Of a DNA stretch of 64,000 nucleotides, positions 33,986 to 42,855 are shown one piece after another. A model generated the notes under the pieces. It did no database searches. It was not told the origin of the DNA and worked only from the letters and a program-made list of their open reading frames with translations. How positions within the stretch are numbered: position 1 is the stretch's first letter; every line of letters starts with the position of its first letter. The DNA comes from RYN-230 sp963717125. GTDB taxonomy: Bacteria > Actinomycetota > Actinomycetes > Streptosporangiales > Streptosporangiaceae. The translations under genes were made by a program, and so were the position numbers. The stretch is taken from contig CAVQVG010000008.1 in the NCBI GenBank assembly GCA_963717125.1, positions 186,001 through 250,000 on the forward strand. The letters are read 5' to 3'.

Positions 33986-34618
33986 ATGGCCGACCACGTT
34001 GAGCTGCCCCGCCCACTGTGCCTGCTGCGCACGGTGGGGTGGAACGTCATGGAGTCCCTCGGGCTGCCTCTCGCCGCCTACCTGGTCGGGGCGTGGCTCG
34101 CCGGGCGCAACGTCGGCTTGCTGGCCAGCGTCGCCGCCATCTGGCTCACCGCCATCGCCCGCAAGGTCGTCACCGGGTCCGTGCCCGGCCTGCTGGTCAT
34201 CTCGGCCATGGTGCTCACCATCCAGACCGCGGCCGCCATCGCCACCGGCGACTTGTGGATCTTCCTGCTGCACTTCCCGATGGGCAACCTGGCCCTGTGC
34301 GTCCTGTTCGCGCTGGGGGCTCGTGGGCCCAACCCGCTGTGCGCCAAGCTGGCCGCCGAGGTCATCGCGCTGCGCGCGGGCCATCTGCCCGGGCTGCACC
34401 GCTTCTTCCAGCGGGTGACCCTGGCCTGGGCGGGCATCTTCCTGCTGCTGGGCGCCACCCTGGGTGCGCTGCTGGCCACCCAGTCGGTGCCCAGGTTCCT
34501 CGAACTGTCCACCGTGGCCACGGTCGCGCTGCTGGCCCTCGGGGCCGCGGGCTGCGCGCTGTGGTTCCGCATCGTGCTGCGCAGGCTCGGCCTCGGGCTG
34601 CGCTTCGCGCCCGCCTGA
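33986..34618 (+). CDS. VC0807-like integral membrane protein
   Basis: 210 residues with about six membrane helices (ESLGLPLAAYLVGAWLAG; GLLASVAAIWLTAIARKV; LLVISAMVLTIQTAAAI; WIFLLHFPMGNLALCVLFALGA; AWAGIFLLLGATLGALLA; VATVALLALGAAGCALWF). It resembles VC0807/septation-protein-A-like proteins of unknown function. A TTGACT (33936) with TATGTC 18 nt later may be its promoter, which would separate it from the hopanoid operon. Confidence 0.7.
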   Translation: MADHVELPRPLCLLRTVGWNVMESLGLPLAAYLVGAWLAGRNVGLLASVAAIWLTAIARKVVTGSVPGLLVISAMVLTIQTAAAIATGDLWIFLLHFPMGNLALCVLFALGARGPNPLCAKLAAEVIALRAGHLPGLHRFFQRVTLAWAGIFLLLGATLGALLATQSVPRFLELSTVATVALLALGAAGCALWFRIVLRRLGLGLRFAPA

Positions 34619-34654
34619 CCTGCCCATGGCTAACTAACTACCTGCCTGGGGGGT

Positions 34655-35575
34655 ATGGGCCGGGGGGCGGTCGGGAAGGCTGAGCCTGTGTCCAATGCGG
34701 CGGGGGTAGCGGCGGCGGTCGGGGCCGCGCTGGTTTTCGGGGTCACGTCCGTCGCCGAGCAGCGCAGCACCAAGCGCGTCCAGAAGGAACGGACGGGCTC
34801 CCCGCGGATCCTGCTCGACCTGGTGCGCCAGCCGCTGTGGGACATCGCCATCGTCGGCACCCTCATCGGGTTCACGCTGCAGGTGGTGGCGCTGAAGTAC
34901 GCGCCGCTGGCCGTGGTCGAGCCGATCCTGATCTTCGACCTGGTGTTCGCCGTGCTGATCGCCGCGTACCTGCGCCGGTCGGCGGATCCGGTCATGCTGG
35001 CCGGGGTGGCGGCCTGCGTGGCTGGCGTAGCCGGCTTCCTGCTCATCGCGCGGCCCACCGCGGGCAGCGGCACGGTCGGCCTGGCCGAGGCGATATGGCT
35101 GGCCATCGGCGCAGTCGCGGCCGTGGCTGCCTGCCTCATGGTGGGCCAGAGCAGCGAGACCCTGCGGCCGCTCGCGCTGGCCCTGGCCACCGGCATCTGC
35201 TACGGCCTGTCCGCCTTCCTGATCAAGCTGGTGACGTCCGAGGCCAGCCACGGCGGGTTCGCGCACGTGCTGACCAGCTGGCCGATCTACGCGCTCGCGA
35301 TAGCCGGCCCGGTCGGCTTCGTGCTCAACCAGGACGCGTTCCAGTCGGGCACGTTCATCGCCCCGGTGATGGCCATCATCACCGCGGCCGACCCGCTCAT
35401 CTCCATCGCGCTGGCCTACGCGCTGCTGAACGAGAAGGTCAGCAGCAGCCCGGCGGCCATCGCCGGGGAGATCATCTGCCTGATCCTGATGACGGTCGGC
35501 ATCGTGCTCATCGCCCGGCACTCCCCGCAGGCCATGAAGCAGGCGGCCAGCGCGGCCGCGGCGGCCGCCGCCTAG
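34655..35575 (+). CDS. DMT/EamA-family transporter, full length
   Basis: 306 residues with about nine to ten membrane helices in two internally similar halves, as expected for DMT transporters (NIPA/EamA-like). GG-rich sequence precedes ATG 34655; GTG 34688 with gggaagg upstream is an alternative start. It is the intact paralogue of the shortened protein at 3648-4226, with the same ERSTK-like N-terminus and VGFVLNQDAFQSGTFIAPVMAIITAADP block. The substrate is unknown. Confidence 0.85.
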   Translation: MGRGAVGKAEPVSNAAGVAAAVGAALVFGVTSVAEQRSTKRVQKERTGSPRILLDLVRQPLWDIAIVGTLIGFTLQVVALKYAPLAVVEPILIFDLVFAVLIAAYLRRSADPVMLAGVAACVAGVAGFLLIARPTAGSGTVGLAEAIWLAIGAVAAVAACLMVGQSSETLRPLALALATGICYGLSAFLIKLVTSEASHGGFAHVLTSWPIYALAIAGPVGFVLNQDAFQSGTFIAPVMAIITAADPLISIALAYALLNEKVSSSPAAIAGEIICLILMTVGIVLIARHSPQAMKQAASAAAAAAA

Positions 35576-35581
35576 CACCCC

Positions 35582-35738
35582 GCCCGCCAGCGCGCCGGCC
35601 CACGGGATGTTCAGCCGGGGGGCGATATCACTGAACGCCCCCGACGAGTACTGGGCGTCGGCCACGTCATCGAGCCACTTGTGGAAGAACGCCGCGACGT
35701 CGCGGTTGTAGCAGGCGGTGCGGGCGAACACCTGGGCA
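35582..35738 (-). pseudogene. GH78 alpha-L-rhamnosidase fragment
   Basis: The minus strand reads AQVFARTACYNRDVAAFFHKWLDDVADAQ and SSGAFSDIAPRLNIPWAGALAGG, matching the catalytic-barrel region of GH78 rhamnosidases (GDAQVF-TA-FN-D---F---WL-D--D-Q---G--PD-AP). There are only ~52 residues. One side abuts the DMT stop and the other side becomes an AraC fragment on the opposite strand. It is a relic of a deleted gene. Confidence 0.65.
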
Positions 35739-35984
35739 TACCTGGCCCGGCTCCGCGCCGAGACGGCGGCCACCCTGCTGCTGCACACCGACCAGCCGGT
35801 CACCGCGATCGGCCGGGCCGTCGGCTGGCCGGACCAGAACTACTTCGCCCGCCGGTTCAAGGCGCACTACGGGCTGAGCGCGACCACCTACCGGGCCCGG
35901 TTCGCCGCGCACGCCGCCCGGCTCCGGCCCGGGCTCAACCCGTGGCCAGGTGAGGTGGGCCATAACTTGACTCATTCCAGATAA
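35718..35984 (+). pseudogene. AraC-family helix-turn-helix fragment
   Basis: The frame reads YLARLRAETAATLLLHTDQPVTAIGRAVGWPDQNYFARRFKAHYGLSATTYRARF, the two helix-turn-helix units of an AraC C-terminus (last ~65 residues). The ligand domain and start are absent, and the first ~7 codons come from sequence shared with the GH78 fragment on the other strand. Expression of a bare DNA-binding domain is possible but unlikely. Confidence 0.65.
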
Positions 35985-35993
35985 TTCGGCAGC

Positions 35994-36488
35994 ATGGGCA
36001 GGGTTATGGCAGTTGGAGCGGTCGATCCGGACGGCGAGATGTCCCGGGCATTGCGCTCGGCCGGGCTGCGGGTGACCATGCCGCGGCTGGCCATGCTGAC
36101 CTGGCTGGCCGAGCATCCGCACACCACGGTGGACGCCATCGCGGTCGGCGTACGGGAACGCTTCGGCGCGGTGTCCACCCAGGCCGTCTACGACATGCTG
36201 GCCGCGTGCGCCGCGGCTGGCCTGCTGCGGCGCATCGAGCCCGCCGGGCATCCGGCCCGGTTCGAGCGCCGGGTCGGTGACAACCATCACCATCTGGTGT
36301 GCCGGCGGTGCGGCCGCACGGAAGACGTCGATTGCGCGATCGGGGCCCAGCCCTGCCTGGCCCCGGTCGAGGACATGGGCTTCACGGTCGACGAGGCCGA
36401 AGTCGTGTTCTGGGGTGTGTGCCCCACGTGCCAGGCAGCGCACCGCTCCGCTGACGGGGACAAGCGTGACGAGGAGGTTTGGCAGTGA
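35994..36488 (+). CDS. Fur-family regulator (FurA/CatR-like), upstream of catalase
   Basis: 164 residues from ATG 35994, or 160 from ATG 36006. The winged helix is SAGLRVTMPRLAMLTWLAEHPHTTVDAI and STQAVYDMLAACAAAGLLRRIEP. Metal sites include DNHHHLVCRRCGRTEDVDC and GVCPTC, the paired CxxC structural zinc motifs. FurA/CatR proteins repress the adjacent catalase until peroxide oxidises them. TTGACTCATTCCAG (35967-35980) just upstream is AT-rich and is probably the operator/promoter for autoregulation. The catalase start overlaps its stop. Confidence 0.92.
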   Translation: MGRVMAVGAVDPDGEMSRALRSAGLRVTMPRLAMLTWLAEHPHTTVDAIAVGVRERFGAVSTQAVYDMLAACAAAGLLRRIEPAGHPARFERRVGDNHHHLVCRRCGRTEDVDCAIGAQPCLAPVEDMGFTVDEAEVVFWGVCPTCQAAHRSADGDKRDEEVWQ

Positions 36489-37939
36489 CGGAAAATCAGC
36501 CCGCGACGACCACCGATGCTGGCGCGCCGGTCGAGAGCGACGAGTTCTCGCTGACCGTAGGCCCGGATGGCCCGGTTCTGCTGCAAGATCATTACCTCAT
36601 CGAGCAGATGGCGAACTTCAACCGGGAGCGGATCCCGGAGCGCCAGCCGCACGCCAAGGGCGGCGGCGCGTTCGGCTACTTCGAGGTGACCAACGACGTC
36701 AGCGCGTACACCAAGGCCGGGGTGTTCCAGCCCGGCACCCGGACCGACACGCTGATCCGGTTCTCCACCGTGGCGGGGGAGCGGGGCAGCCCGGACACCT
36801 GGCGTGACCCGCGCGGGTTCGCGCTGAAGTTCTACACGTCCGACGGCAACTACGACATGGTCGGGAACAACACCCCGGTCTTCTTCGTCCGCGACCCGCT
36901 CAAGTTCCAGCACTTCATCCGGTCGCAGAAGCGCCGCGCGGACAACAACATGCGGGACCACGACATGCAGTGGGACTTCTGGACGCTGTCCCCGGAGTCG
37001 GCGCACCAGGTGACCTGGCTGATGGGCGACCGCGGCATCCCGCGGAGCTGGCGGCACATGAACGGGTACAGCTCGCACACCTATCTGTGGATCAACGCGG
37101 GCGGCCAGAAGTTCTGGGTTAAGTACCACTTCAAGACCGACCAGGGCGTCGAGTTCATCCCCCAGGCCGAGGCGGACCAGCTGGCCGGGTCGGACGGCGA
37201 CTACCACCAGCGGGACCTGTACGGGGCGATCAAGCGCGGCGAGTTCCCGAGCTGGACGCTGAAGATGCAGATCATGCCGTTCGAGGAGGCCACGACCTAC
37301 CGGTTCAACCCGTTCGACCTGACCAAGGTGTGGCCGCACAGCGACTACCCGCTGATCGAGGTCGGCCGGCTGACGCTGGACCGCAACGTGTCCGACTACC
37401 ACACCGAGATGGAGCAGGCCGCGTTCGAGCCCAACAACCTGGTGCCCGGCATCGCGCTGAGCCCGGACAAGATGCTGCTGGCCCGCGGTTTCTCCTACTC
37501 CGACGCGCACCGCGCCCGGCTCGGCGTGAACTACAAGCAGATCCCGGTGAACACGCCCCGGGTCGAGGTGCACAGCTACAGCAAGGACGGCGTGATGCGG
37601 TTCCGCAACGTGTCCGATCCGGTGTACGCGCCGAACTCCAAGGGCGGCCCGCGGGCCGACGCAGAGCACAACCGGCCGAACTACTGGTTCGCGGACGGCG
37701 ACATCATGCGCTCCGCGTACACCCCGCACGAGGCGGACGACGACTTCGGCCAGGCGGGCACGATGGTCCGCGAGGTGCTGGACGACGCGGCCCGGGAGCG
37801 GCTGGTCAGCAACATCGTCGGCCACCTGCTCGACGGGGTGACGGAGCCGGTGCTGCAGCGCGCGTTCGAGTACTGGCGCAACGTGGACAAGGACCTCGGC
37901 GAGAAGGTCGAGACCGGCGTCCGCGCCAAGCAGGGCTAG
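36485..37939 (+). CDS. katA: Monofunctional haem catalase
   Basis: 484 residues from GTG 36485, with GAGGAGG 7 nt upstream. The GTGA overlap with the fur stop couples translation. The catalytic His is His56 (RIPERQPHAKGGGAFGYFEVT), the distal Asn lies in DMVGNNTPVFF, and the haem-ligand Tyr is in ARGFSYSDAHRARLG. The length fits a small-subunit clade 3 catalase. It removes hydrogen peroxide in the cytoplasm, under control of the upstream peroxide-sensing Fur protein. Confidence 0.95.
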   Translation: MTENQPATTTDAGAPVESDEFSLTVGPDGPVLLQDHYLIEQMANFNRERIPERQPHAKGGGAFGYFEVTNDVSAYTKAGVFQPGTRTDTLIRFSTVAGERGSPDTWRDPRGFALKFYTSDGNYDMVGNNTPVFFVRDPLKFQHFIRSQKRRADNNMRDHDMQWDFWTLSPESAHQVTWLMGDRGIPRSWRHMNGYSSHTYLWINAGGQKFWVKYHFKTDQGVEFIPQAEADQLAGSDGDYHQRDLYGAIKRGEFPSWTLKMQIMPFEEATTYRFNPFDLTKVWPHSDYPLIEVGRLTLDRNVSDYHTEMEQAAFEPNNLVPGIALSPDKMLLARGFSYSDAHRARLGVNYKQIPVNTPRVEVHSYSKDGVMRFRNVSDPVYAPNSKGGPRADAEHNRPNYWFADGDIMRSAYTPHEADDDFGQAGTMVREVLDDAARERLVSNIVGHLLDGVTEPVLQRAFEYWRNVDKDLGEKVETGVRAKQG

Positions 37940-37953
37940 CCGGACCCAACCTG

Positions 37954-37979
37954 ACGGGCCCCGGGTGACCGGGGCCCGT
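37954..37979. terminator. Bidirectional terminator between catalase and propeller genes
   Basis: acgggccccgg (37954-37964), tetraloop gtga, ccggggcccgt (37969-37979): an 11-bp perfect stem. It lies between the stops of two convergent genes and is followed by tgcgtt. Confidence 0.85.
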
Positions 37980-37983
37980 TGCG

Positions 37984-40668
37984 TTATCCCGCGGTACCCC
38001 TGATGTGCACCGTGATGGTGTGCGTGCCGGTGACGTCGGTCCAGGTGAACGCGTAGCTGGCGGTGAACCGGCCGCGCCGGTGCGGGGTGAACGTGACCGG
38101 GATCCGCACGTCGTAGCCCGCGTTGATGGGCAGCCCGGGGGTGACGTTGGGACGGTTGGCGAACGGGGCGTTCAGCGTGCTGGCGCGATCCACCGTGGCG
38201 GGCTCGTTACCGGTATTGGCCAGGGTGATGGTGGTGCCGACCGTCCGGCCCACGGGCACGGTGCCGAAGCTGACCTTGGCCGGGGTGGCGGTGAACAGGC
38301 CCTGCGCGGGCAGCCCCACGCCGGTGAGGTCCGCCGTGGCCGTGCCGCCGCTGCTCCCGGTGACGGACAGGGCGGCCGGGAAACGGCCCGGCCGGGCCGG
38401 GGCGAACACGACCTGGATGACGGCCGACTGGCCGGCGCGGAGCACGGTGCCGGGCGCGGGCAGGCCGGTGGCCGAGTAGGGCGGCCGCGGCGGCCGGACC
38501 GCGGTGACGGTCACGGCGTGGGTGCTGCCGTTGACCAGGTCGATCTCGCGCAGCACGATCACCCCGACCGGGACGTTGCTGGCGAACGCCCCGGTGTCGG
38601 TGACCAGGGCGAACTGCGTGGGACTGGGGGTCAGGTACAGCCCGCCGGTGGTGCCGTCGGCGGTCACCGGCACCCGCACCGGGGACGTGCCGGACGAGTT
38701 GGCGAACCTGACCGACCCGGTGGCCCCGCCGGGCGCGGTCGGGTGGAACGTCACCGGTGCGGTCAGCCGGTCGCCCCGGTGCAGGGTCACCGGGAACGAG
38801 ACCGGCGTCGGCCCGCTGCCGCCCGGGGCGGTCTCCGTGACCTGGCCGACGCGGAACTGGTTCGTGCTGCCGGTGGCCGCCGTGGTGCCCGCGGTAACCC
38901 CGGTCACGGTGACGTCCGAGTGCGCGGTGACCGTGACGTCCCGGCTCGCGCTGGCTGAGCCCACCGACGTAGCCGGAAGCGTGGCGGGCGCGGCGGGCGC
39001 CAGCGCGGCGGCCGCCGTGTCGCCGAAGCCGTAGACGGCGCCGTCCCGGGTGCCCACGTAGACCATCCCGCCGGAGGTGGCGACGGTGGTGAACTGGCTG
39101 GCCGTCCCGATCGGCGCGGACCAGATCGGCGCGATCGAACACGGCGCGGCGGCCGTGCACGTCGCGCCCGGGTTGCCCGCGAACGCTTCCAGCGCGCCGT
39201 TGGCGCCAGTGATGCCGGACGTGTACACCGCCCAGACCACCGCGGTCGAGATGTCCGCGCCGGTGGACGTCACCACCGGCGACCCGGACGAGAAGTCGAA
39301 CACCAGGCTGCTGTTGGCCACGTCGGACAGCCGGGGCTCGTCGGAGTTGTTGACCCCGAACTTCAGGATCCGCAGGCTGTCGTTCCGGCCGATGTAATAC
39401 AGGTAGTCGCTGGCCGAGGCCTGGTTGGCGGCGGACAGCGTGGGAGTGCCGCCGAACACCGCGGGGTGCCCCCACTGGCCGGTGTACGGCCGGGTGGCGC
39501 TCAGCACGTCGTCGCCGTGCCGCTGGCCCCGCTCGCGGCCGCCCAGGTTGTCTCGGTTGAGCAGGAAGATCCGGCCGTCCTTGCCGGCCTGAGCGAGCAC
39601 GTGCGGGTACCGGCTGGTGCCGAACGGCAGCCCGACCGGCCCGCCGGAGCCGAAGTCGGTGTCGCCCGCGTCGAGAGCCGGGGCGTTCACCGGGCTGAAG
39701 AAATCCTTGGCGGCCAGGGTGCCGGTGCTGCCCACTCCGAGCCGGACGACCGAATCGCCGAGTTGGCCGGACGGGTGGGTACCCGGCCCGGGGGGCGGCG
39801 AGACGCCGTTGCCGGTGGAGACGATGATGCGCCCGGAGCCGTCGGACATCAGCCCGCCGCCGCCCTGCCAGATGCCGCCCTCGTTGTCCGTCACCCCGCT
39901 CTCGTCGCCCCACTCGGTGGTCGCCTTGGTCTGGACGTTCACGCCGTCCACGAACCCGGTCCACGGGCTGTGGTCGCAGTGCGACCCGAACGCCGCGTAG
40001 ACCCACCCGTTCATCAGCAGCAGCCCCGGCCGTTCCAGCTGGTCGGCGGCGTTGAGCGTGATGTGCGGGTCGTTGCTGGGCCGGCCGCCGATGAAGTCCT
40101 TGAACACGATCGCGCCGGTGGCCGGGTTGATCCCGAACAGGTGGAAACTGGGCGTGGTCTTGGGCACGGTCTGCGCCACCAGGTAGACGTCGCCGGTGGC
40201 CGGGTCGTACACCGGGCCGCCCGTCACTCCGATGTAGGGCGCCAGGTCAGTGCAGTTCGTGATCTGGTACGGGGTGCCCAGGCTGGTCTGCCACTGCACC
40301 ACCCCGGTGCTGGCGTTCAGCCCGTAGACGTAGTCCTGCTCGGTGGCCACGATGACGGTCGAGCCGAGTACGAGGGGCTGGGCGTACACCTGGCCGGTCA
40401 CCGCGGTCCGGAACACCTGGCCGAACGTGTAGCCCGCGGTCTGGCCGGAGACGTTGGCCGGAGCCAGCTCCGGCTCGTTTTGATCCCAGCCGGTCCGGAG
40501 GCTGTCCTGCGACGTGGTGGTTTCGTCCGCGGCCGCCGCCGCGGCCGTCCGGCTGGCCGGCGTACCCCTGGCGGTCACGGCGCCGGTGGCGCCGGTCACA
40601 CTGGTGGCGGCAGGCAGCAGTGCCGCGATCATCAGCGCGGGCAGAACCGACCTAGCCAACGAAAACAT
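37984..40668 (-). CDS. Secreted beta-propeller protein with choice-of-anchor-D/Ig-like repeats
   Basis: 894 residues from ATG 40668 (MFSLARSVLPALMIAALLPAATSV is a signal peptide; GGGG lies upstream). Residues ~60-560 form a PQQ/BamB-like propeller (VYAQPLVLGSTVIVATEQDYVYGLNASTGVVQWQ; GLLLMNGWVYAAFGSHCD; MVYVGTRDGAVYGFGD). After an Ala-rich linker come three Ig-like ASPM/SPD-2/Hydin-type modules, for example APGGATGSVRFANSSGTSPVRVPVTADG and TATPAKVSFGTVPVGRTVGTTITLANTGNEPATV. Extracellular binding or a structural role is likely. No catalytic residues are evident. Confidence 0.87.
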   Translation of the reverse strand: MFSLARSVLPALMIAALLPAATSVTGATGAVTARGTPASRTAAAAAADETTTSQDSLRTGWDQNEPELAPANVSGQTAGYTFGQVFRTAVTGQVYAQPLVLGSTVIVATEQDYVYGLNASTGVVQWQTSLGTPYQITNCTDLAPYIGVTGGPVYDPATGDVYLVAQTVPKTTPSFHLFGINPATGAIVFKDFIGGRPSNDPHITLNAADQLERPGLLLMNGWVYAAFGSHCDHSPWTGFVDGVNVQTKATTEWGDESGVTDNEGGIWQGGGGLMSDGSGRIIVSTGNGVSPPPGPGTHPSGQLGDSVVRLGVGSTGTLAAKDFFSPVNAPALDAGDTDFGSGGPVGLPFGTSRYPHVLAQAGKDGRIFLLNRDNLGGRERGQRHGDDVLSATRPYTGQWGHPAVFGGTPTLSAANQASASDYLYYIGRNDSLRILKFGVNNSDEPRLSDVANSSLVFDFSSGSPVVTSTGADISTAVVWAVYTSGITGANGALEAFAGNPGATCTAAAPCSIAPIWSAPIGTASQFTTVATSGGMVYVGTRDGAVYGFGDTAAAALAPAAPATLPATSVGSASASRDVTVTAHSDVTVTGVTAGTTAATGSTNQFRVGQVTETAPGGSGPTPVSFPVTLHRGDRLTAPVTFHPTAPGGATGSVRFANSSGTSPVRVPVTADGTTGGLYLTPSPTQFALVTDTGAFASNVPVGVIVLREIDLVNGSTHAVTVTAVRPPRPPYSATGLPAPGTVLRAGQSAVIQVVFAPARPGRFPAALSVTGSSGGTATADLTGVGLPAQGLFTATPAKVSFGTVPVGRTVGTTITLANTGNEPATVDRASTLNAPFANRPNVTPGLPINAGYDVRIPVTFTPHRRGRFTASYAFTWTDVTGTHTITVHIRGTAG

Positions 40669-40744
40669 GAAAACCCCATATTTGACCGTTCTATGTGCTA
40701 GACGCCCTACCCGTCGCGATGGATGACAAGGAGCTGGCCGCGAG

Positions 40745-41461
40745 ATGAACGGAGCGGATCGAAAGGTCGCCATTGTCACCGGCGGCTCGCAGGGCATCGG
40801 GGCCGGTCTCGTCGCCGGGTACCGGGAACTGGGCTGGGCGGTAGTAGCCAGCGCCCGGCGGATGAAGCCGTCCGACGACCCGGACGTGGTCATCGTCGAA
40901 GGGGACATCGCCGAACCGGGCACCGCGGGGCAGATCATCGACGCGGCGCTCAGCCGCTTCGGGCGGGTTAACACCCTGGTGAACAACGCCGGCGTCTTCC
41001 TCAGCAAGCCGTTCACCGAGTACACCCCGGCCGACTACGCCACGGTGATCGGAGTCAACCTGACCGGGTTCTTCTATCTGACCCAGCGGGCCATCACCGA
41101 GATGCTCAAGCGCGGAAGCGGCCACGTGGTCAACATCAGCGCCACCGTGGCCGACGTGGCCAGTTCGGCCTCACCATCCGTGCTGGCCGCCCTGACCAAG
41201 GGCGGGCTGGCCGCGGCGACCAGGTCGCTGGCGATCGAGTACGCGTCCCGCGGCATCCGGGCCAACGCGGTAGCGCCCGGCATCATCCAGACGCCGATGC
41301 ACCCGCCGGAGAGCTACTTGGACCTCGGCCCCCAGACGCCGCCGGTCGGCCGGGTGGGCCAGGTCGGCGATGTCGTCGGCGGCATCCTGTACCTGGAGTC
41401 AGCGCCGTACGTCACCGGCGTGGTCCTGCACATCGACGGCGGCGAGATCGCCGGTCACTAG
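40745..41461 (+). CDS. SDR-family oxidoreductase lacking the catalytic Tyr
   Basis: 238 residues with VTGGSQGIGAGL (NAD(P) motif), LVNNAGVF, and GHVVNISATVAD carrying the Ser region. At the YxxxK position the sequence reads AALTK, so Lys is kept but Tyr is Ala. The C-terminus VTGVVLHIDGG is the usual oligomer interface. A subgroup of SDRs has this change; it may use another acid or be catalytically altered. A ~105-bp dispersed repeat starts 10 bp after the stop. Confidence 0.88.
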   Translation: MNGADRKVAIVTGGSQGIGAGLVAGYRELGWAVVASARRMKPSDDPDVVIVEGDIAEPGTAGQIIDAALSRFGRVNTLVNNAGVFLSKPFTEYTPADYATVIGVNLTGFFYLTQRAITEMLKRGSGHVVNISATVADVASSASPSVLAALTKGGLAAATRSLAIEYASRGIRANAVAPGIIQTPMHPPESYLDLGPQTPPVGRVGQVGDVVGGILYLESAPYVTGVVLHIDGGEIAGH

Positions 41462-41471
41462 CTCTGCTTCT

Positions 41472-41582
41472 TTGCGCCTCCGGGGGCGCTATACCCGCCG
41501 ACTTCCCTCGTCGCTCGGTCGCTCGTTCCTCGCTCCCTCGCTCCTCAGTCCAGTCGGCGGCGCGCCCCCTTCGGCGCGGCGC
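41472..41582 (+). repeat. Dispersed hairpin-ended intergenic repeat, copy A
   Basis: The core 41502-41556 (55 bp, starting cttccctcgtcgctcggtcg) is identical to the reverse complement of 58555-58609. The flanks share gcgcctccgggg on the left and ccccttcggcgcg on the right, which pair imperfectly as terminal inverted repeats (gcgcc-nnn-gggg). In this copy the inner arms gggggcgc/gcgccccc and cgccgact/agtcggcg also pair. It lies between an SDR stop and the MFS start. Confidence 0.85.
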
Positions 41583-41635
41583 CTGCCACCGCGGCTACCG
41601 TCGGAGGCATCGGCGCACCCCGGAGGGAATCGGTG

Positions 41636-42855
41636 ATGGCGGTAGTTCGGCGGGCGGACGCGGGGGCGGCCCGGGCCGGTTCGCGGGCGCCGTGGCTCCT
41701 GGTACTGCAGGCCGCCGCCGCGCTGGCCGTCAGCATGGGGATCGGGCGATTCGCCTACACGCCAATCCTGCCGCTGATGCACAGCCAGGCCGGGCTGTCG
41801 GCGCAGTACGGATCGGCGCTGGCCACCGCCAACTACGTGGGCTACCTGATGGGCGCGCTGGCCGGCATCGCCGCCCCCGCGGTGGTCCGCTCCGCGGCGG
41901 CGCTGCGCGCCGGGCTGATCGTACTGATCGGCACGCTCGCGCTGATGGCCGCCACCGAGAACCATGCCGCCTGGTTTGCGCTGCGGCTGACCGCCGGGGT
42001 GGCCAGCGCCCTGGTCTTCATGATCGCCGTGACGGCGATGCTGGCCCGGTTGCGGGCGGCGGCGCAGCACCTGGTCGGCTGGGGCTTCGGCGGCGTCGGC
42101 GCGGGCATCGCCTTGTCCGGGGCCGTGGTGCTGGTTCTCCGCACCGCACCGGACTGGCGTACCGCCTGGGTCAGTTGCGCGGCACTGGCGTTCATCCTGA
42201 GCGCCGTGGCCTGGCCGTTGCGGCCCGGGCCGGCCCGCCCGCCGCGCGGCAGCGGCCCGGCGGCCTGCCCAGCACGCGCCGCTGGTTCGGCGCGCTGCTC
42301 GCCAGCTACACGCTCGAGGGCGTCGGCTACATCATCGCCGGGACGTTCCTGGTCGCCGCCATCAACCAGAACTCGCCGGCCTGGGTCGGCAGCGGCGCCT
42401 GGGTGCTGGTCGGGCTGGCCGCGCTGCCCGCCCCGGCGCTGTGGTCCCGGCTCAGCCAGCGCTGGACCCGGCCCACGCTGCTGCTCATCGCGCTGCTTAT
42501 CCAGGCCGCCGGCATCGCGCTGCCCGCGCTGGCTAGCGGGGTCGGGCCGGCCCTGGTGTCCGCGGTGCTGTTCGGCGGCACGTTCCTCGGCATCGCCTCG
42601 CTCGCGCTGGCGCTCGGCGCGCACTTGCAGTACCCGCGGGCGGTCGCGGTGCTGACCACCGGCTACAGTACCGGCCAGATCCTCGGCCCGCTCGTGGTCA
42701 CCCCGCTGCTCCATCACGGCTACCGGACCGCGCTGCTGGTCAGCGCCGCGGTCGTGCTGGCCGCCGCCGCGGCGGCCGCCGTTCTGCGGATAGGCTTCCC
42801 GCCCCGTGTCGGCGTCATGATCGAGCCGTCGCACCAGGTCACAGGTCGAGTGTGA
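41636..42855 (+). pseudogene. MFS transporter (YbfB/YjiJ-like), frameshifted
   Basis: The first frame gives the opening helices (LLVLQAAAALAVSMGIGRFAYTPILPLMHSQAGLS; GYLMGALAGIAAPAVV; GWGFGGVGAGIALSGAVVLVL). The frame changes within the GC-rich stretch 42225-42270, after which RRWFGALLASYTLEGVGYIIAGTFLVAAI and the remaining helices to 42855 follow. One missing base explains it. The intact protein of ~406 residues would be a 12-helix YbfB/YjiJ-type MFS exporter. GGAGGG precedes the GTG/ATG start pair. It may be an assembly error. Confidence 0.75.

Noticed and set aside
38207..40006. 599-codon frame inside the propeller gene
   Set aside because: It lies on the same strand as the propeller gene in another frame; low-complexity Arg/Gly/Ala product without motifs.
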